Source of the DNA: Armatimonas rosea
Lineage (GTDB): Bacteria; Armatimonadota; Armatimonadia; Armatimonadales; Armatimonadaceae
NCBI RefSeq assembly: GCF_014202505.1
Contig: NZ_JACHGW010000001.1
Span: 744,001 to 808,000 of the forward strand
Direction: 5' to 3'
DNA: 64,000 bases
Shown piece after piece: positions 43,956 to 52,820 of this stretch; the stretch's first letter is position 1, and each line of letters begins with the position of its first letter. The notes beneath the pieces were generated by a model. The model made no database searches. It was not told the DNA's origin and worked only from the letters and a program-made list of their open reading frames with translations. Both the position numbers and the translations under genes were made by a program.

Positions 43956-45401
43956 CTAAATCCCCGCCGCCTTGGCGGCGATTCCCTTGAGGTGCGCCTC
44001 ATCGGCGCGGGGTAGGTGCGGGCAGCAGTTGCCTCCCACCGGAAAGAGCTTACCAGGGTTGAGTAGCTCATCGGGGTTGAAGACCGAGCGCAGGCGCAGC
44101 ATCGTGTCGATGTCGTCGTCGCTGAACATCATTCCGAGGAACTCTTGCTTCTCCAGGCCGATCCCATGCTCGCCGGTCAGTGCGCCTCCGACATTGATAC
44201 AGGCACGCAGGATATCGCCGCCCGCTGCGAGGACATGCTTGACCTCCTCCGGGTCGCGCTCATCGAAGAGCACCACGGGGTGGAGGTTGCCATCACCGGC
44301 GTGGAAGACATTGGCGATCCGTAGGTGGTGCTTGGTGGCGATCTCCTCGATTGCCTTGAGGATCTCGGGGAGCTTGGTGCGCGGCACGACTCCGTCTTGT
44401 GTGGCGTGCGATGGTGCCAGGCGCCCCAGGCAGCCCACGGCCTTCTTGCGCGCGGTCCAGAGCTTCGCCCGCTCGGCCGGGTCTTTGGCGGTCTCCACAC
44501 GGAGCGCGCCCCCCGCCTTGCAGAGCGCCTCGACCCGCGTCGCCTGCGCCTCGATCCCGATCTCCGGGCCATCGACCTCAACTAGCAAGACCGCGCCCGC
44601 ATCAATCGGCAGGCCGAGCTTGTAGGTCTCCTCCACGACACGCAAGATGGTCTGGTCGATCATCTCCAGCGCCGCTGGGACAATCCCCTCGGCGATAATG
44701 GCGGAGATCAGGTTGGTGGCGGTCAGCACGGAGTCACAGACCACCAGAAGCGTCCGCACGGCCTCGGGGTTGGGGACGAGCTTCACGGTGGCCTCGGTGA
44801 TGATTCCCAAGGTCCCCTCCGAGCCTACCAGAACTCCCAGGAGGTCGTAGCCGTGCTCGTCGCTGTCGATCTCCATTACCTGACCATCGGGGAGAACCAC
44901 TTGCACAGCGAGGATATGGTTGACCGTCACGCCGTACTTGAGCGTGTGCGGCCCGCCTGCGTTGTTGGCGATATTTCCCCCGATCGTGCTCGCCCCCTGC
45001 GACGACGGATCTGGGGCGTACTGGTAGCCGTCGGCGGCGACCGCCTTGCTCAGGTAGGCATTGACCGCGCCCGCCTGCGCCCGGATGCGGCGGTTGGGCA
45101 GGTCGACGGAGAGGATCGCATTCATCCGCGAGAGGCACAGCAAGACGGCATCTTCCCGCGCCATCGCGCCGCCCGCCAGCCCGGTGCCAGCACCACGCGG
45201 CACCATGGGGACACCGAAGTCCTTGCAGAGTCGGGCAATCGCGGCCACTTGGTCGGTGAGGCGCGGGAGTACAATCACGCCGGGCCGGGCTTTGGCAAGC
45301 GTGTAGGCATCGGAGGCATAGGCCTCGCGCTGCGCATCGGCGAGCCGGATACCGTCCTCCCCGACAATGTCCTTGAGGCGGTTGATAAATCGCGGGTCCA
45401 T
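43956..45401 (-). CDS. glcD: FAD-linked glycolate/lactate oxidase subunit
   Basis: A 481 aa flavoprotein that oxidises 2-hydroxy acids (glycolate, D-lactate). The FAD-binding PCMH domain has VVLPRLTDQVAAIARLC-like start, PMVPRGAGTGLAGGA, PDPSSQGASTIGGNIANNAG and LVGSEGTLGIITEATVKLVP. The C-terminal domain has FHAGDGNLHPVVLFD and GGALTGEHGIGLEK with metal-binding His. ATG at 45399-45401 (MDPRFINRLKDIVGED). The usual glcE/glcF partners are absent here. Bounded on both sides by palindromic repeats. Confidence 0.94.
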   Translation of the reverse strand: MDPRFINRLKDIVGEDGIRLADAQREAYASDAYTLAKARPGVIVLPRLTDQVAAIARLCKDFGVPMVPRGAGTGLAGGAMAREDAVLLCLSRMNAILSVDLPNRRIRAQAGAVNAYLSKAVAADGYQYAPDPSSQGASTIGGNIANNAGGPHTLKYGVTVNHILAVQVVLPDGQVMEIDSDEHGYDLLGVLVGSEGTLGIITEATVKLVPNPEAVRTLLVVCDSVLTATNLISAIIAEGIVPAALEMIDQTILRVVEETYKLGLPIDAGAVLLVEVDGPEIGIEAQATRVEALCKAGGALRVETAKDPAERAKLWTARKKAVGCLGRLAPSHATQDGVVPRTKLPEILKAIEEIATKHHLRIANVFHAGDGNLHPVVLFDERDPEEVKHVLAAGGDILRACINVGGALTGEHGIGLEKQEFLGMMFSDDDIDTMLRLRSVFNPDELLNPGKLFPVGGNCCPHLPRADEAHLKGIAAKAAGI

Positions 45402-45427
45402 GGGGGTATTGTACCCGGGCATTCCCT

Positions 45428-45543
45428 CCGGGCAATAAATTACCCGGCATGAGGGAGAAGGAGCGTCCCGGGGACGCAGGAACCAGGGGCTCGGCGCGTC
45501 CTCGGGACGCTCTTTCCCTGTGCCGGGGATTTCCAATCCCCGG
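45428..45543. repeat. Compound hairpin repeat, copy 5
   Basis: ccgggcaataaattacccgg, spacer, large stem ggagcgtcccggggacgcag / gcgtcctcgggacgctc, then ccggggatttccaatccccgg. It lies between the divergent glcD and DUF3748 genes and ends 13 nt before the ATG at 45556. Almost identical to copy 4. Confidence 0.85.
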
Positions 45544-45555
45544 TACAATCCTGCC

Positions 45556-46680
45556 ATGCCAGAGCAACAGGTTACCCACGGGCCCGGAGGGCGGATTCTC
45601 ACCAATATCAATGTCTGGTCGCCCGACTCGGAGTGGCTGGTCTACGATGTGCGCTCGGACCGCGATGGCTCGGTGTTTGATGGGGGCGTGATCGAGCGCG
45701 TCCGGGTCAAGACCGGTGAGGTGCAGCGGCTCTTTGAGGCGAAGAACGGGGCGCAGGTCGGGGTGGTGACACACCATCCCAGCGAGAATAAGATCGTCTT
45801 TATCCATGGCCCGGAGAACCCCACCCCCGACTGGAGCTACGGCGTCTCGCACCGGCAGGGAGTGGTGGTCAACACCGACACGCTCGCCGCACTGCCGCTG
45901 GATGCACGCGACCTGACACCGCCCGGAACACCTGGTGCGCTCCGCGGCGGCTCGCACGTCCATGTCTGGCACCCGAGGGGCGACTGGCTGAGCTATACCT
46001 ACAACGATGCGCTGGAGAATAGCGGTGTGCGCGAGGTGGGCGTGTGCTTTCCCAAGGCAGTGAGCGTCCCCAAGACCCACCTACGCAACCACGACGGCAC
46101 CCACTTCTCGTTTCTGGCGACCAAGAGCACCCCTAGTCCCAAGCCCGGCACCGACGAGCTCCGCCGCGCTTTTGAAGAGGGCTGGGTAGGAAGCTCGCGT
46201 ACCCTGGCGTTTCTAGGAGAGCTCGCCGACGGAAAAGTTGAGGTCTTTCTGGCCGAGGGCTTGGAGACGCAGCGCCCGACCCAGCGACGGCTGACCCACA
46301 CGAAAACCGGGGTCACGCTGGCACCGCGCCACTGGGTGCGCTCGTCACCCGATGGCTCCCAGCTCGCCTTTCTCATGGCCGATGACGCAGGCATTGTCCA
46401 GCTCTGGCTCGTCTCCCCGAGCACCGGCGCGCTCCGGCAGCTCACCCGCAACCCGTTCCCCGTCGTCTCCGCCTTCACCTGGCACCCCGACGGCTCCCGC
46501 ATCGCCGCCACCGCCGATGGGAGCGTGGTGACGATTGATACTGAGACAGGAAAGCTACGCCGCCTGACCAAGCGCACTAGCGACGCGCCCCTAGCGCTTG
46601 CCTGTGTCTTCTCCCCCGATGGCAAGCAAATCGCCTTCCTGAGGCACAGCGGCGGTAGCAACCAGATTTGTGTGGTGTAG
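45556..46680 (+). CDS. DUF3748 (YidR-like) beta-propeller protein
   Basis: A 374 aa protein with PD40/WD40-like propeller repeats: LTNINVWSPDSEWLVYDVRS, GGSHVHVWHPRGDWLSYTYN, RHWVRSSPDGSQLAFLMADD, FTWHPDGSRIAATADGSVV and ACVFSPDGKQIAFLRHSGG. The order of blocks agrees with DUF3748 proteins such as E. coli YidR (function unknown; fold like TolB and oligogalacturonate lyase). No signal peptide. ATG at 45556 is the first start after the repeat element. Confidence 0.82.
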   Translation: MPEQQVTHGPGGRILTNINVWSPDSEWLVYDVRSDRDGSVFDGGVIERVRVKTGEVQRLFEAKNGAQVGVVTHHPSENKIVFIHGPENPTPDWSYGVSHRQGVVVNTDTLAALPLDARDLTPPGTPGALRGGSHVHVWHPRGDWLSYTYNDALENSGVREVGVCFPKAVSVPKTHLRNHDGTHFSFLATKSTPSPKPGTDELRRAFEEGWVGSSRTLAFLGELADGKVEVFLAEGLETQRPTQRRLTHTKTGVTLAPRHWVRSSPDGSQLAFLMADDAGIVQLWLVSPSTGALRQLTRNPFPVVSAFTWHPDGSRIAATADGSVVTIDTETGKLRRLTKRTSDAPLALACVFSPDGKQIAFLRHSGGSNQICVV

Positions 46681-46967
46681 AGATTCCTCCGGCATCCCTC
46701 CCCAGGTTTACATCCCTCCCGGCATCCCTCCCCCCGGCCCCCTCCCTTCGCTCTGTTTCCCGCTTCGCGGGGACGAAGGGAGGGGGAGTCCGAGGGGGCA
46801 CTCCCCCGCCTCGTCCCTCGGCACCCCCTCTCCTCCCGACGAAGGAGGAAAAGAGGGAGAGGGGGTCGGCCAGAGCGAGGAACGAGCGGAGGCCGGGGGG
46901 AGTGTATGTGTCCTGGGTGAGTGCCACCCGAGACCGTGCCGGCGGCGTGTAGGAATCCCGCGCCCTC
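46681..46967. repeat. 287-nt intergenic region filled with nested G/C-run hairpins
   Basis: No gene. It contains catccctcc tandem motifs at the left, then a hairpin ccccctcccttcg...cgaagggaggggg (about 46737-46796). A large nested hairpin follows (about 46799-46905), in which actccccc, ctcgtccctcg and accccctctc each pair with a later complement (gagagggggt, cgagg-acgag, ggggggagt). Strong strand asymmetry of C and G runs. Confidence 0.75.
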
Positions 46968-46985
46968 GTGCCGAACAAGCACAGT

Positions 46986-48224
46986 ATGAGCCGAAATTAC
47001 AAGTGGCACGTCGTGGTGATGCTGTGGTTCATCTGCTTCTTCAACTACGCCGACCGTCAAGCCATCTCCGCCGTCTTCCCGGTGCTCCAGAAAGAGTTTG
47101 GCTTTGACAAGCTCCAGCTTGGGCTGATCGGGTCGGCGTTTATGTGGGTCTACGCGGCGGGGGCACCCCTGGCGGGCTTTATTGGGGATCGGGTGCGGCG
47201 GAAAGATCTCATTCTGGGCGGCTGCGTCTTCTGGAGCTTTGTGACCGTCACGACCGGCTGGTGCGGCAAGCTCTGGCACTTTGTGACCGTCCGCGCGCTG
47301 GAGGGCTTTGGGGAGACGTTTTACTTCCCCGCGTCGATGTCCCTGGTTAGTGACTACCACGACAAGACCACCCGCTCCCGCGCGATGGCGGCGCACCAGT
47401 CGAGTGTCTACGCGGGAACCGTGCTGGGAAGCTGGATCGGGGCCGCGCTGGCCGAGCGCTTCGGCTGGCGCTCAGGGTTCTATCTCTTTGGCGGCCTCGG
47501 TCTCGTGCTGGCGCTCGTGCTCTACAAGCTCCTGCGTGAGCCAAAACGAGGTGAGAGCGAGCGCAATCCGAACGAAGTGGCTCCCGAGGTCGCGCTCCCG
47601 CTGGGGGAGACACTACGTGCGATCTTTCGAACGCCCGTGGTTCCCTTGCTCATGCTGGCGTTTCTGGGCGCGAACTTTGTGGCGACTATCTTCCTGACCT
47701 GGACCCCGACCTTTCTCGTGGAGAAGTTTGGCTTCAAGCTCGCCGCCGCCGGGCTCTCGGGCGCGGCGTTTATCCATCTCGCCAGCGCCGTGAGTGTCCC
47801 GCTGGCTGGGTTGATGGCCGACCGGCTCTCGCAGAAGCGGCGTGGGGGCCGGATTCTTGTGCAGGCAGCAGGCTTGCTGCTGGGGGCGGGGTTTGTCTGG
47901 GGGATCGGCCACGCCACCACCACGCCGCTGGTCATCGGGGCCATGACCGCCTTCGGGCTCTGCAAGGGCCTCTACGACTCGGGGATCTTTGCGTCGCTGT
48001 ATGACAGTATCGAGCCGCGGGCACGAGGGACGGCGGCGGGGATCATGAACACGGTCGGCTGGGGCGGAGGGGCGCTTGGGCCGCTGTTTATCGGCTGGGC
48101 GTCGAAGAATGGGGCAGGTACGGAGATCGAGAACATGAGCAACGCCATTGGCCTGGGGGCGCTCGCCTATGTCGTGGCCGCAGTGCTCCTCGTGATTGCG
48201 GCAAAGAAAGCGAGCCAGAGATGA
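46986..48224 (+). CDS. MFS transporter (anion:cation symporter-like)
   Basis: A 412 aa inner-membrane transporter with 12 predicted TM helices. It starts YKWHVVVMLWFICFFNYADR, has the MFS loop motif GDRVRRKDLI between helices 2 and 3, and ends with GLGALAYVVAAVLLVIAAKK. The opening 'NYADRQ' pattern is that of the ACS family (hexuronate, sialate and similar anions). ATG at 46986; a GTG at 46968 is possible. The stop overlaps the BNR gene's start (ATGA), suggesting uptake of the product of that enzyme. Confidence 0.88.
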   Translation: MSRNYKWHVVVMLWFICFFNYADRQAISAVFPVLQKEFGFDKLQLGLIGSAFMWVYAAGAPLAGFIGDRVRRKDLILGGCVFWSFVTVTTGWCGKLWHFVTVRALEGFGETFYFPASMSLVSDYHDKTTRSRAMAAHQSSVYAGTVLGSWIGAALAERFGWRSGFYLFGGLGLVLALVLYKLLREPKRGESERNPNEVAPEVALPLGETLRAIFRTPVVPLLMLAFLGANFVATIFLTWTPTFLVEKFGFKLAAAGLSGAAFIHLASAVSVPLAGLMADRLSQKRRGGRILVQAAGLLLGAGFVWGIGHATTTPLVIGAMTAFGLCKGLYDSGIFASLYDSIEPRARGTAAGIMNTVGWGGGALGPLFIGWASKNGAGTEIENMSNAIGLGALAYVVAAVLLVIAAKKASQR

Positions 48225-49303
48225 GCACGGTTCCCGGGGTTGTTATCGACCATGTTCCCGCGAGCACGGGAGTCTACATCGGCTCGCCCGGCCTCGCCGT
48301 CCTCCCCGATGGCACCTATGTCGCCAGTCACGATGAGTTCGGCCCCAAGAGCACCGAGCACACACGGGCAGTGAGCCATGTCTTCCACTCACGTGACAAG
48401 GGCAAGAGCTGGGAGAAGGTCGCACGTATCGACGGCGCGTTCTGGTCGAACCTCTTTGTCCATAAAAAAGCACTGTATCTCCTGGGCACGGACCGGCATC
48501 ATGGAAATATCGTGCTCCATAAGTCCACCGACAGCGGCGTGAGCTGGAGCAGTGTGGTCTTACGCAGCGAGGGCGAGTACCACTGCGCTCCCGTACCGAT
48601 TGTCGAGCACAAGGGGCGGCTCTGGCGGGCGTTTGAGTGGCGCAACCCGCCGCAGGCTTGGGGCATCAACTACCGCGCCGGGGTCCTCTCTGTGCCGGTG
48701 AATGCCGACCTGATGGATCCCAAAAACTGGAGCGCGACCAACTTCCTCCCGAGCGAGCGCACCTGGAACGGCGGCGACATGGGCGCGTGGCTGGAGGGCA
48801 ATGTGGTGGTCGCGCCCGACGGCTCGCTGGTGGACATTCTGCGGGTTCAGACCAAGTCCCCCGATGAAAAAGCAGCTTGGGTGCGTATCTCCCCCGATGG
48901 CAAGACCGCCAGCTTCGACCCTACGACGGGCTTTTTTCCCTTTCCCGGCGGCGCGAAGAAGTTCGCCATTCGCTGGGATGCGAAGAGCAAGCGCTACTGG
49001 AGCCTGGCAAGCATCGTGGACGAGAAGTACCGCGCGCCCGACCCCGGCAAGATTCGCAACACCCTCGCCCTCACCTGCTCCGCCAACCTGCGCGACTGGG
49101 AGGTGCGCTCGGTCATACTTTCCCACCCGGACACGGTCCACCACGGCTTTCAGTATGTCGAGTGTCTCTTCGACGGCGACGACATCATCGCCGCCTGCCG
49201 CACGGCCTACGACGATGAGCACGGCGGGGCACACAACAACCACGACGCCAACTATCTCACCTTCCACCGCATCGCAGGGTTTCGGCAGAAGCTCGATCTT
49301 TGA
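48221..49303 (+). CDS. BNR-repeat / sialidase-like six-bladed propeller protein
   Basis: A 360 aa protein with Asp-box-type motifs: HSRDKGKSWEKVAR, HKSTDSGVSWSSVVLRS and a GDGTY-like start LPDGTYVASHDEFGP. Further blade segments are SLVDILRVQTKSPDEKAAWV and GFQYVECLFDGDDIIAACRT, followed by HNNHDANYLTFHRI. The fold matches exo-alpha-sialidase-like and related glycosidases. No signal peptide, so substrates probably enter through the coupled MFS protein (inference). Confidence 0.82.
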   Translation: MSTVPGVVIDHVPASTGVYIGSPGLAVLPDGTYVASHDEFGPKSTEHTRAVSHVFHSRDKGKSWEKVARIDGAFWSNLFVHKKALYLLGTDRHHGNIVLHKSTDSGVSWSSVVLRSEGEYHCAPVPIVEHKGRLWRAFEWRNPPQAWGINYRAGVLSVPVNADLMDPKNWSATNFLPSERTWNGGDMGAWLEGNVVVAPDGSLVDILRVQTKSPDEKAAWVRISPDGKTASFDPTTGFFPFPGGAKKFAIRWDAKSKRYWSLASIVDEKYRAPDPGKIRNTLALTCSANLRDWEVRSVILSHPDTVHHGFQYVECLFDGDDIIAACRTAYDDEHGGAHNNHDANYLTFHRIAGFRQKLDL

Positions 49304-49330
49304 AAATTCATACTGGAGGTGACTGCCGAC

Positions 49331-49915
49331 GTGCCCTATCCTCGTCGTATGGGATACGGCTTAATGGTTCACTCCGTGGACTTAGACAAGATTTTGGCGC
49401 TGTGTGGCTCTGGCAACGACACGGTGCGGCGGAGCATCAGTGGGCGGTTCCGACAGCAGATAATCCAGCGCAACAACGATCTCGATCTCTCCAACGAGCG
49501 GGGGGAGCCTTCGATCTTTGAGGGTATTCGGCACCTGATTATGGGAGGTGAGAAGACACTTCCCGGCTTTGTCTATAGCTATGCCTTTGAGTATCTTGTC
49601 GAGTTTTACGCAAAAACGCTGGACAACAGTCTCTTCTACACCTGCAAGTTTGATTGGCTCCGTGAGGAGATCGGGGAGCAGCTGAGAGCTGCGGGGGCGG
49701 TGGTGGAGATGGACTCCCTCCTTTTTGAGCGGCCGATCGATGCCCCTGCTCCCGATGACTTTCCGGTCTATGGGCACTGGAAAGCCGCTGCCGCGGCGGC
49801 GAGCATCGCCCCTCTCCGCGCTGTGGAGAACAAGTCCGAAGAGCTGGCCGCGATCCTAGCCTGGTGCGAGTTTGCCGCGTCGCGTGGAGAGGGAATCGTC
49901 GGCTACTACTACTAG
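49331..49915 (+). CDS. DUF7691-like protein of unknown function
   Basis: About 194 aa, MGYGLMVHSVDLDKILALCG, RRSISGRFRQQIIQRNNDLD, IRHLIMGGEKTLPGFVYSYA and FEYLVEFYAKTLDNSLFYTC, ending in three Tyr. The YGLM-x-x-x-VDLDK opening is that of a family I associate with DUF7691. A GGAGGT site at 49315-49320 fits a GTG start at 49331 better than the ATG at 49349. Soluble. It is typical of the small single DUF genes of this window, which resemble immunity-type proteins but have no toxin gene beside them. Confidence 0.7.
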   Translation: MPYPRRMGYGLMVHSVDLDKILALCGSGNDTVRRSISGRFRQQIIQRNNDLDLSNERGEPSIFEGIRHLIMGGEKTLPGFVYSYAFEYLVEFYAKTLDNSLFYTCKFDWLREEIGEQLRAAGAVVEMDSLLFERPIDAPAPDDFPVYGHWKAAAAAASIAPLRAVENKSEELAAILAWCEFAASRGEGIVGYYY

Positions 49916-49951
49916 CGCTGGAGGCGGGCCTGTCCACCCCGCTCATCCTGG

Positions 49952-50761
49952 TTAGGTGCTCTGGAAAACCATCTCTCCGGTACGCACAGAGTAGTCTGAG
50001 GGTGAGGCAAAGAGATAGAAGCTGTGGTTTGCCATCACCCAATCTAGCTGTGCCACAAAGAGGAGTGGTTCACCTGTGGCATTGATGGGGAACTTGGCAC
50101 TCTGCATCCAGTTGGGCGGCCCACCGAGCCGTGAGCGGTTGCCCGAGCCTGGTGTGAACTCTGACCAATCTGCGCGATAGACCCCTTCGTCTCTGGTGTC
50201 AGGAAGGAGGCCTGGTGAAGGAAGCTCCCCTGAATGCACAAGGCCGTAGTGCTCTCGCAGGGCAAAGTTCTGTATTTCCTCTTCGGCACGCTCCCGTGCT
50301 GCCTCTGCATCTTCCGGGTCGTCCTCTGCCAGCGTCGCGTACCAGACTTCGTCGTGTTCTCGTCGTAGAACGGGAAGGGAGTAGTCGTAGAAAGCCACGG
50401 CATAGGGCTTGTGGTCGGTGGCACCGATGCTACCGAGGTCGTCGATTCCGTCTTGCTCTGTGGGATAGAGGATCGTGACCGCGTAGCTCTTACTCTCTGT
50501 GTCGCCCCAGCCAAAGGCCATGTCCCCGTACCACATGCACTCGTAGCAGTAGTGAAAAGAGAGCAGGCCAGGATCGGACTCCCAGCCAGGAACATCGGCG
50601 AGGCGAACTTGCGCGACAAAGCCCATCGTGTGGCCTTCTGGGCAGACGGGGCGCGGGGTTCCCTTGGGCCACCAGGGTACACCGGCGAACTTGGTGACGG
50701 GAAGCGGGCCGGGATCACCGGGTGTCAGGAGCCAGTCGCGGACATTTTCATAGAGTGCCAT
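49952..50761 (-). CDS. DUF1963 (YwqG-like) protein
   Basis: A 269 aa cytosolic protein with the DUF1963 opening TKFAGVPWWPKGTPRPVCPE, then MGFVAQVRLADVPGWE. A Cys-containing centre, HYCYECMWYGD, is followed by RLGGPPNWMQSAKFPINATG and PLLFVAQLDW as the C-terminal repeat of the same fold. The two GGxPxWxQ/FAGxPW-type motifs are diagnostic. Function unknown; some relatives lie beside polymorphic toxins. It is upstream of a small membrane protein gene on the opposite side (no overlap). Confidence 0.82.
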   Translation of the reverse strand: MALYENVRDWLLTPGDPGPLPVTKFAGVPWWPKGTPRPVCPEGHTMGFVAQVRLADVPGWESDPGLLSFHYCYECMWYGDMAFGWGDTESKSYAVTILYPTEQDGIDDLGSIGATDHKPYAVAFYDYSLPVLRREHDEVWYATLAEDDPEDAEAARERAEEEIQNFALREHYGLVHSGELPSPGLLPDTRDEGVYRADWSEFTPGSGNRSRLGGPPNWMQSAKFPINATGEPLLFVAQLDWVMANHSFYLFASPSDYSVRTGEMVFQST

Positions 50762-50782
50762 GAGGATGCCGCTATTGTAGCG

Positions 50783-51109
50783 TCAGAGACCGCCGGTTAG
50801 GTAGAAAAAGTAGCCGACCGTGAGGACGATCCCCATCACGGTGACGACACGCCAGCGGGGTGTGAGGAGTGCCCAGCCTTCGAGGCCGACGAGTGACTCG
50901 CCGCGCTCGCGCCGCTCGGTGCGGGAGTCGGGGAAGGCGATGAGGGCGAGGCCCATGACGACAAACGCGGGGCCGGTGGTTCCGACCGACAGAAAGTACT
51001 TCCCCGTGTGCGCCACTTGCCAGACCTGCCAGGTGAGAAACGCACCCACTGCGGCGATAAAGAGCCCGCCCAGCTGTTGCACCGGGCGAGAGACTTGTCT
51101 TGGTTCCAT
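50783..51109 (-). CDS. Small membrane protein, three TM helices
   Basis: A 108 aa protein with hydrophobic stretches QLGGLFIAAVGAFLTWQVWQ, GPAFVVMGLALIAF and VVTVMGIVLTVGYFFYLTGG. A charged cytosolic loop (PDSRTERRERGES) lies between helices 2 and 3. ATG at 51107-51109. It lies just upstream of the DUF1963 gene in the same orientation, 21 nt apart, so the two may be co-transcribed. Family unknown. Confidence 0.7.
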   Translation of the reverse strand: MEPRQVSRPVQQLGGLFIAAVGAFLTWQVWQVAHTGKYFLSVGTTGPAFVVMGLALIAFPDSRTERRERGESLVGLEGWALLTPRWRVVTVMGIVLTVGYFFYLTGGL

Positions 51110-51199
51110 GGCCTGCACTCTACCGCGCTGTCGTTACGTCGTCGTTACACGAGTGTGCGGGATGCGCTACAATGACACCAGAAACCTAGGAGAGAACCC

Positions 51200-51766
51200 A
51201 TGCCGCTACCGTTTATCCCGCTGATCCTGACCCCGCTGGTCTTTGCTGTCGCCAAGAAGGTCTCCGACAAGGCCCAGGCAGAGGCCGATGCCGCGAAGGC
51301 GTCGGACGCCGCCGCCGATATCCCCGAGGTCTCCCCCGAGCCTCAGGCCGCGGTGGAGGAGGAGACAGCCCCCTCGCCCGCGCCGATCGTGCTGGAGGCG
51401 GCCCTGCCCCTCTTCCCGCTGACCGCCTCCACCGCCGCGCCGGGCCACGACCCCAGCCTGGCGGGCGATAGCGACCTGGAGACCTTCTGGCAGAGCGCCG
51501 AGCCGCGCGGCTGGCTCCAGCTCACTCTCCCGAGCATGCAGGAGGTGCAGCGCATCACCCTCTCCGAGGCCAAGGGCGAGCAGATTCAGCTCTTTGCGGT
51601 CGAGTACCGCCTCACCGACGATGGCCAATGGCGGACGCTCTTTGCGGGGGAAAAGATCGGCGCTCTGCTTGTGGAAGAAGTTCCCCCGACACTCGCCCAA
51701 GCCATCCGTATCCACATCCTCGCCAGCGACGCCCCCCCCGCCATCGCCGAGTTCTCGGTGGCGTAG
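51200..51766 (+). CDS. Membrane-anchored F5/8 type C (discoidin)-like domain protein
   Basis: A 188 aa protein with a short hydrophobic N-terminus (LPFIPLILTPLVFAVAKK), an Ala/Glu/Pro-rich linker (20-65) and a discoidin-type domain. The domain shows PGHDPSLAGDSDLETFWQSA, GWLQLTLPSMQEVQRITLSE and FAVEYRLTDDGQWRTLFAGE. The SLAGDSDxxTFW...W-x-Q-L-x-L-P signature is the ligand-binding domain type often attached to glycosidases, here without an enzyme. Possible surface carbohydrate binding. ATG follows AGGAGAG. Confidence 0.75.
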   Translation: MPLPFIPLILTPLVFAVAKKVSDKAQAEADAAKASDAAADIPEVSPEPQAAVEEETAPSPAPIVLEAALPLFPLTASTAAPGHDPSLAGDSDLETFWQSAEPRGWLQLTLPSMQEVQRITLSEAKGEQIQLFAVEYRLTDDGQWRTLFAGEKIGALLVEEVPPTLAQAIRIHILASDAPPAIAEFSVA

Positions 51767-51793
51767 GCATCCCGGCCTCGCACCACTCGGCCA

Positions 51794-51921
51794 CCCTTCG
51801 CCTGAAACCCTCGTTCCGAGGGGCGAAGGGTTAATAACACGTGCCTTAAAACCTTCGCCGCGCCCTCGGGGCGCTTCGCCGAAGGCGGCCTAGGCGGGGG
51901 CTTTCAACCCCCGACCAACCG
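51794..51921. repeat. Two adjoining palindromic repeats
   Basis: Left element (51794-51830): cccttcgcctgaaaccctcg and its complementary arm. Thirty-five of its bases recur as the reverse complement in the terminator at 61069-61103. Right element (51848-51921): gcgccctcggggcgcttcgc, gaaggcggcctaggcggggg; nearly the same run of bases recurs at 54086-54146. No gene. Confidence 0.8.
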
Positions 51922-52767
51922 AAGCGCCCGGTAGAACGCATCGGGCGGGATGCTGCCGGGGAGCCCCGCCACCTGCCCGTCGCCGGTCTCCACCACCCAC
52001 CAGTCGCCGGCAAGATCGCGGGCTACATCGAGGGAGAGAAAGCGGGTGCCAAAGCGCTGCGCGAGCGCCGTCCAGCGTGGGAGCTGCTCCTCCGGGCCGG
52101 GGAGGAGCGTGAGCTGTGGGAGCAAGAGCAGCGCACCGTCCCAGAAGAACAGCCGGTACTCCTCGTGGAGCGGCATCCCGCGCAGGTCTTTGTGGAGCAC
52201 GCGGAACGGGTGGAACTCTCGCAAGACGACGCCTTTCTCAAAGAGCGTGCTCCGCTCCGTCAGAAAGTTCGCGAAGATCTCCGCAAAGCGCTCCCGCTCC
52301 GTCCCGGCGGGCAGGAAACACGCCTCGCGCCACCGGTACTTCGCCGACTTCACCCAGTCCTTGAGGATGGCGTCTTTGGTGCGGAACTCCGCCGCGTAGA
52401 GCGCCCACGCCTCGGCCTCGTCGCGCCCCAAAATCCACTTCGTGCGCGGTGTCTCCCCGATCAGGTTGGGGTAGGCCAGCGGCAAGTAGTGGGCTTCGTC
52501 GTAGGCGGCGGGCGGCGTGATCGGCTCCCAGCCTCGCGCCACGAGTCGGGTGTAGAACCCCACGTACTCCGTGTCTGAGAGCATCCAGCCCCGGTAGAGA
52601 AGCGGCCCCTCGCCTTGGGGCAGTCGGTATGGCTCCCCGGCACGGAGCGCATTGAAGTCAAAGAAGTGGCAGACAAACCCCGCCGCCCGCGCCGCCCTCA
52701 CCTCAACCGCAAAGTCCGGGTCGGGTGTCGTGAGATCGTCGTAGTCGCAGGGAAAGAGAAGGTCCAT
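51904..52767 (-). CDS. ATP-grasp domain protein (DUF4343-like)
   Basis: A 287 aa protein. It begins MDLLFPCDYDDLTTPDPDFA, has TKDAILKDWVKSAKYRWREA (the nucleotide-binding Lys region), LREFHPFRVLHKDLRGMPLH, then EEYRLFFWDG and a C-terminal Asp/Glu-rich metal site (SLDVARDLAGDWWVVETGDG). This last pattern, D-x-A-x-x...W-x-V-V-E-x-G-D-G, is typical of stand-alone ATP-grasp ligases of DUF4343 type. The substrate is unknown. ATG at 52765-52767; an earlier in-frame start would overlap the divergent gene's promoter. Confidence 0.78.
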   Translation of the reverse strand: MDLLFPCDYDDLTTPDPDFAVEVRAARAAGFVCHFFDFNALRAGEPYRLPQGEGPLLYRGWMLSDTEYVGFYTRLVARGWEPITPPAAYDEAHYLPLAYPNLIGETPRTKWILGRDEAEAWALYAAEFRTKDAILKDWVKSAKYRWREACFLPAGTERERFAEIFANFLTERSTLFEKGVVLREFHPFRVLHKDLRGMPLHEEYRLFFWDGALLLLPQLTLLPGPEEQLPRWTALAQRFGTRFLSLDVARDLAGDWWVVETGDGQVAGLPGSIPPDAFYRALRLVGG

Positions 52768-52820
52768 GCTGGCTCTATCGCCGTGCGGGTCCGAAAAAGA
52801 AAGTGCTACACTGAGCCACG

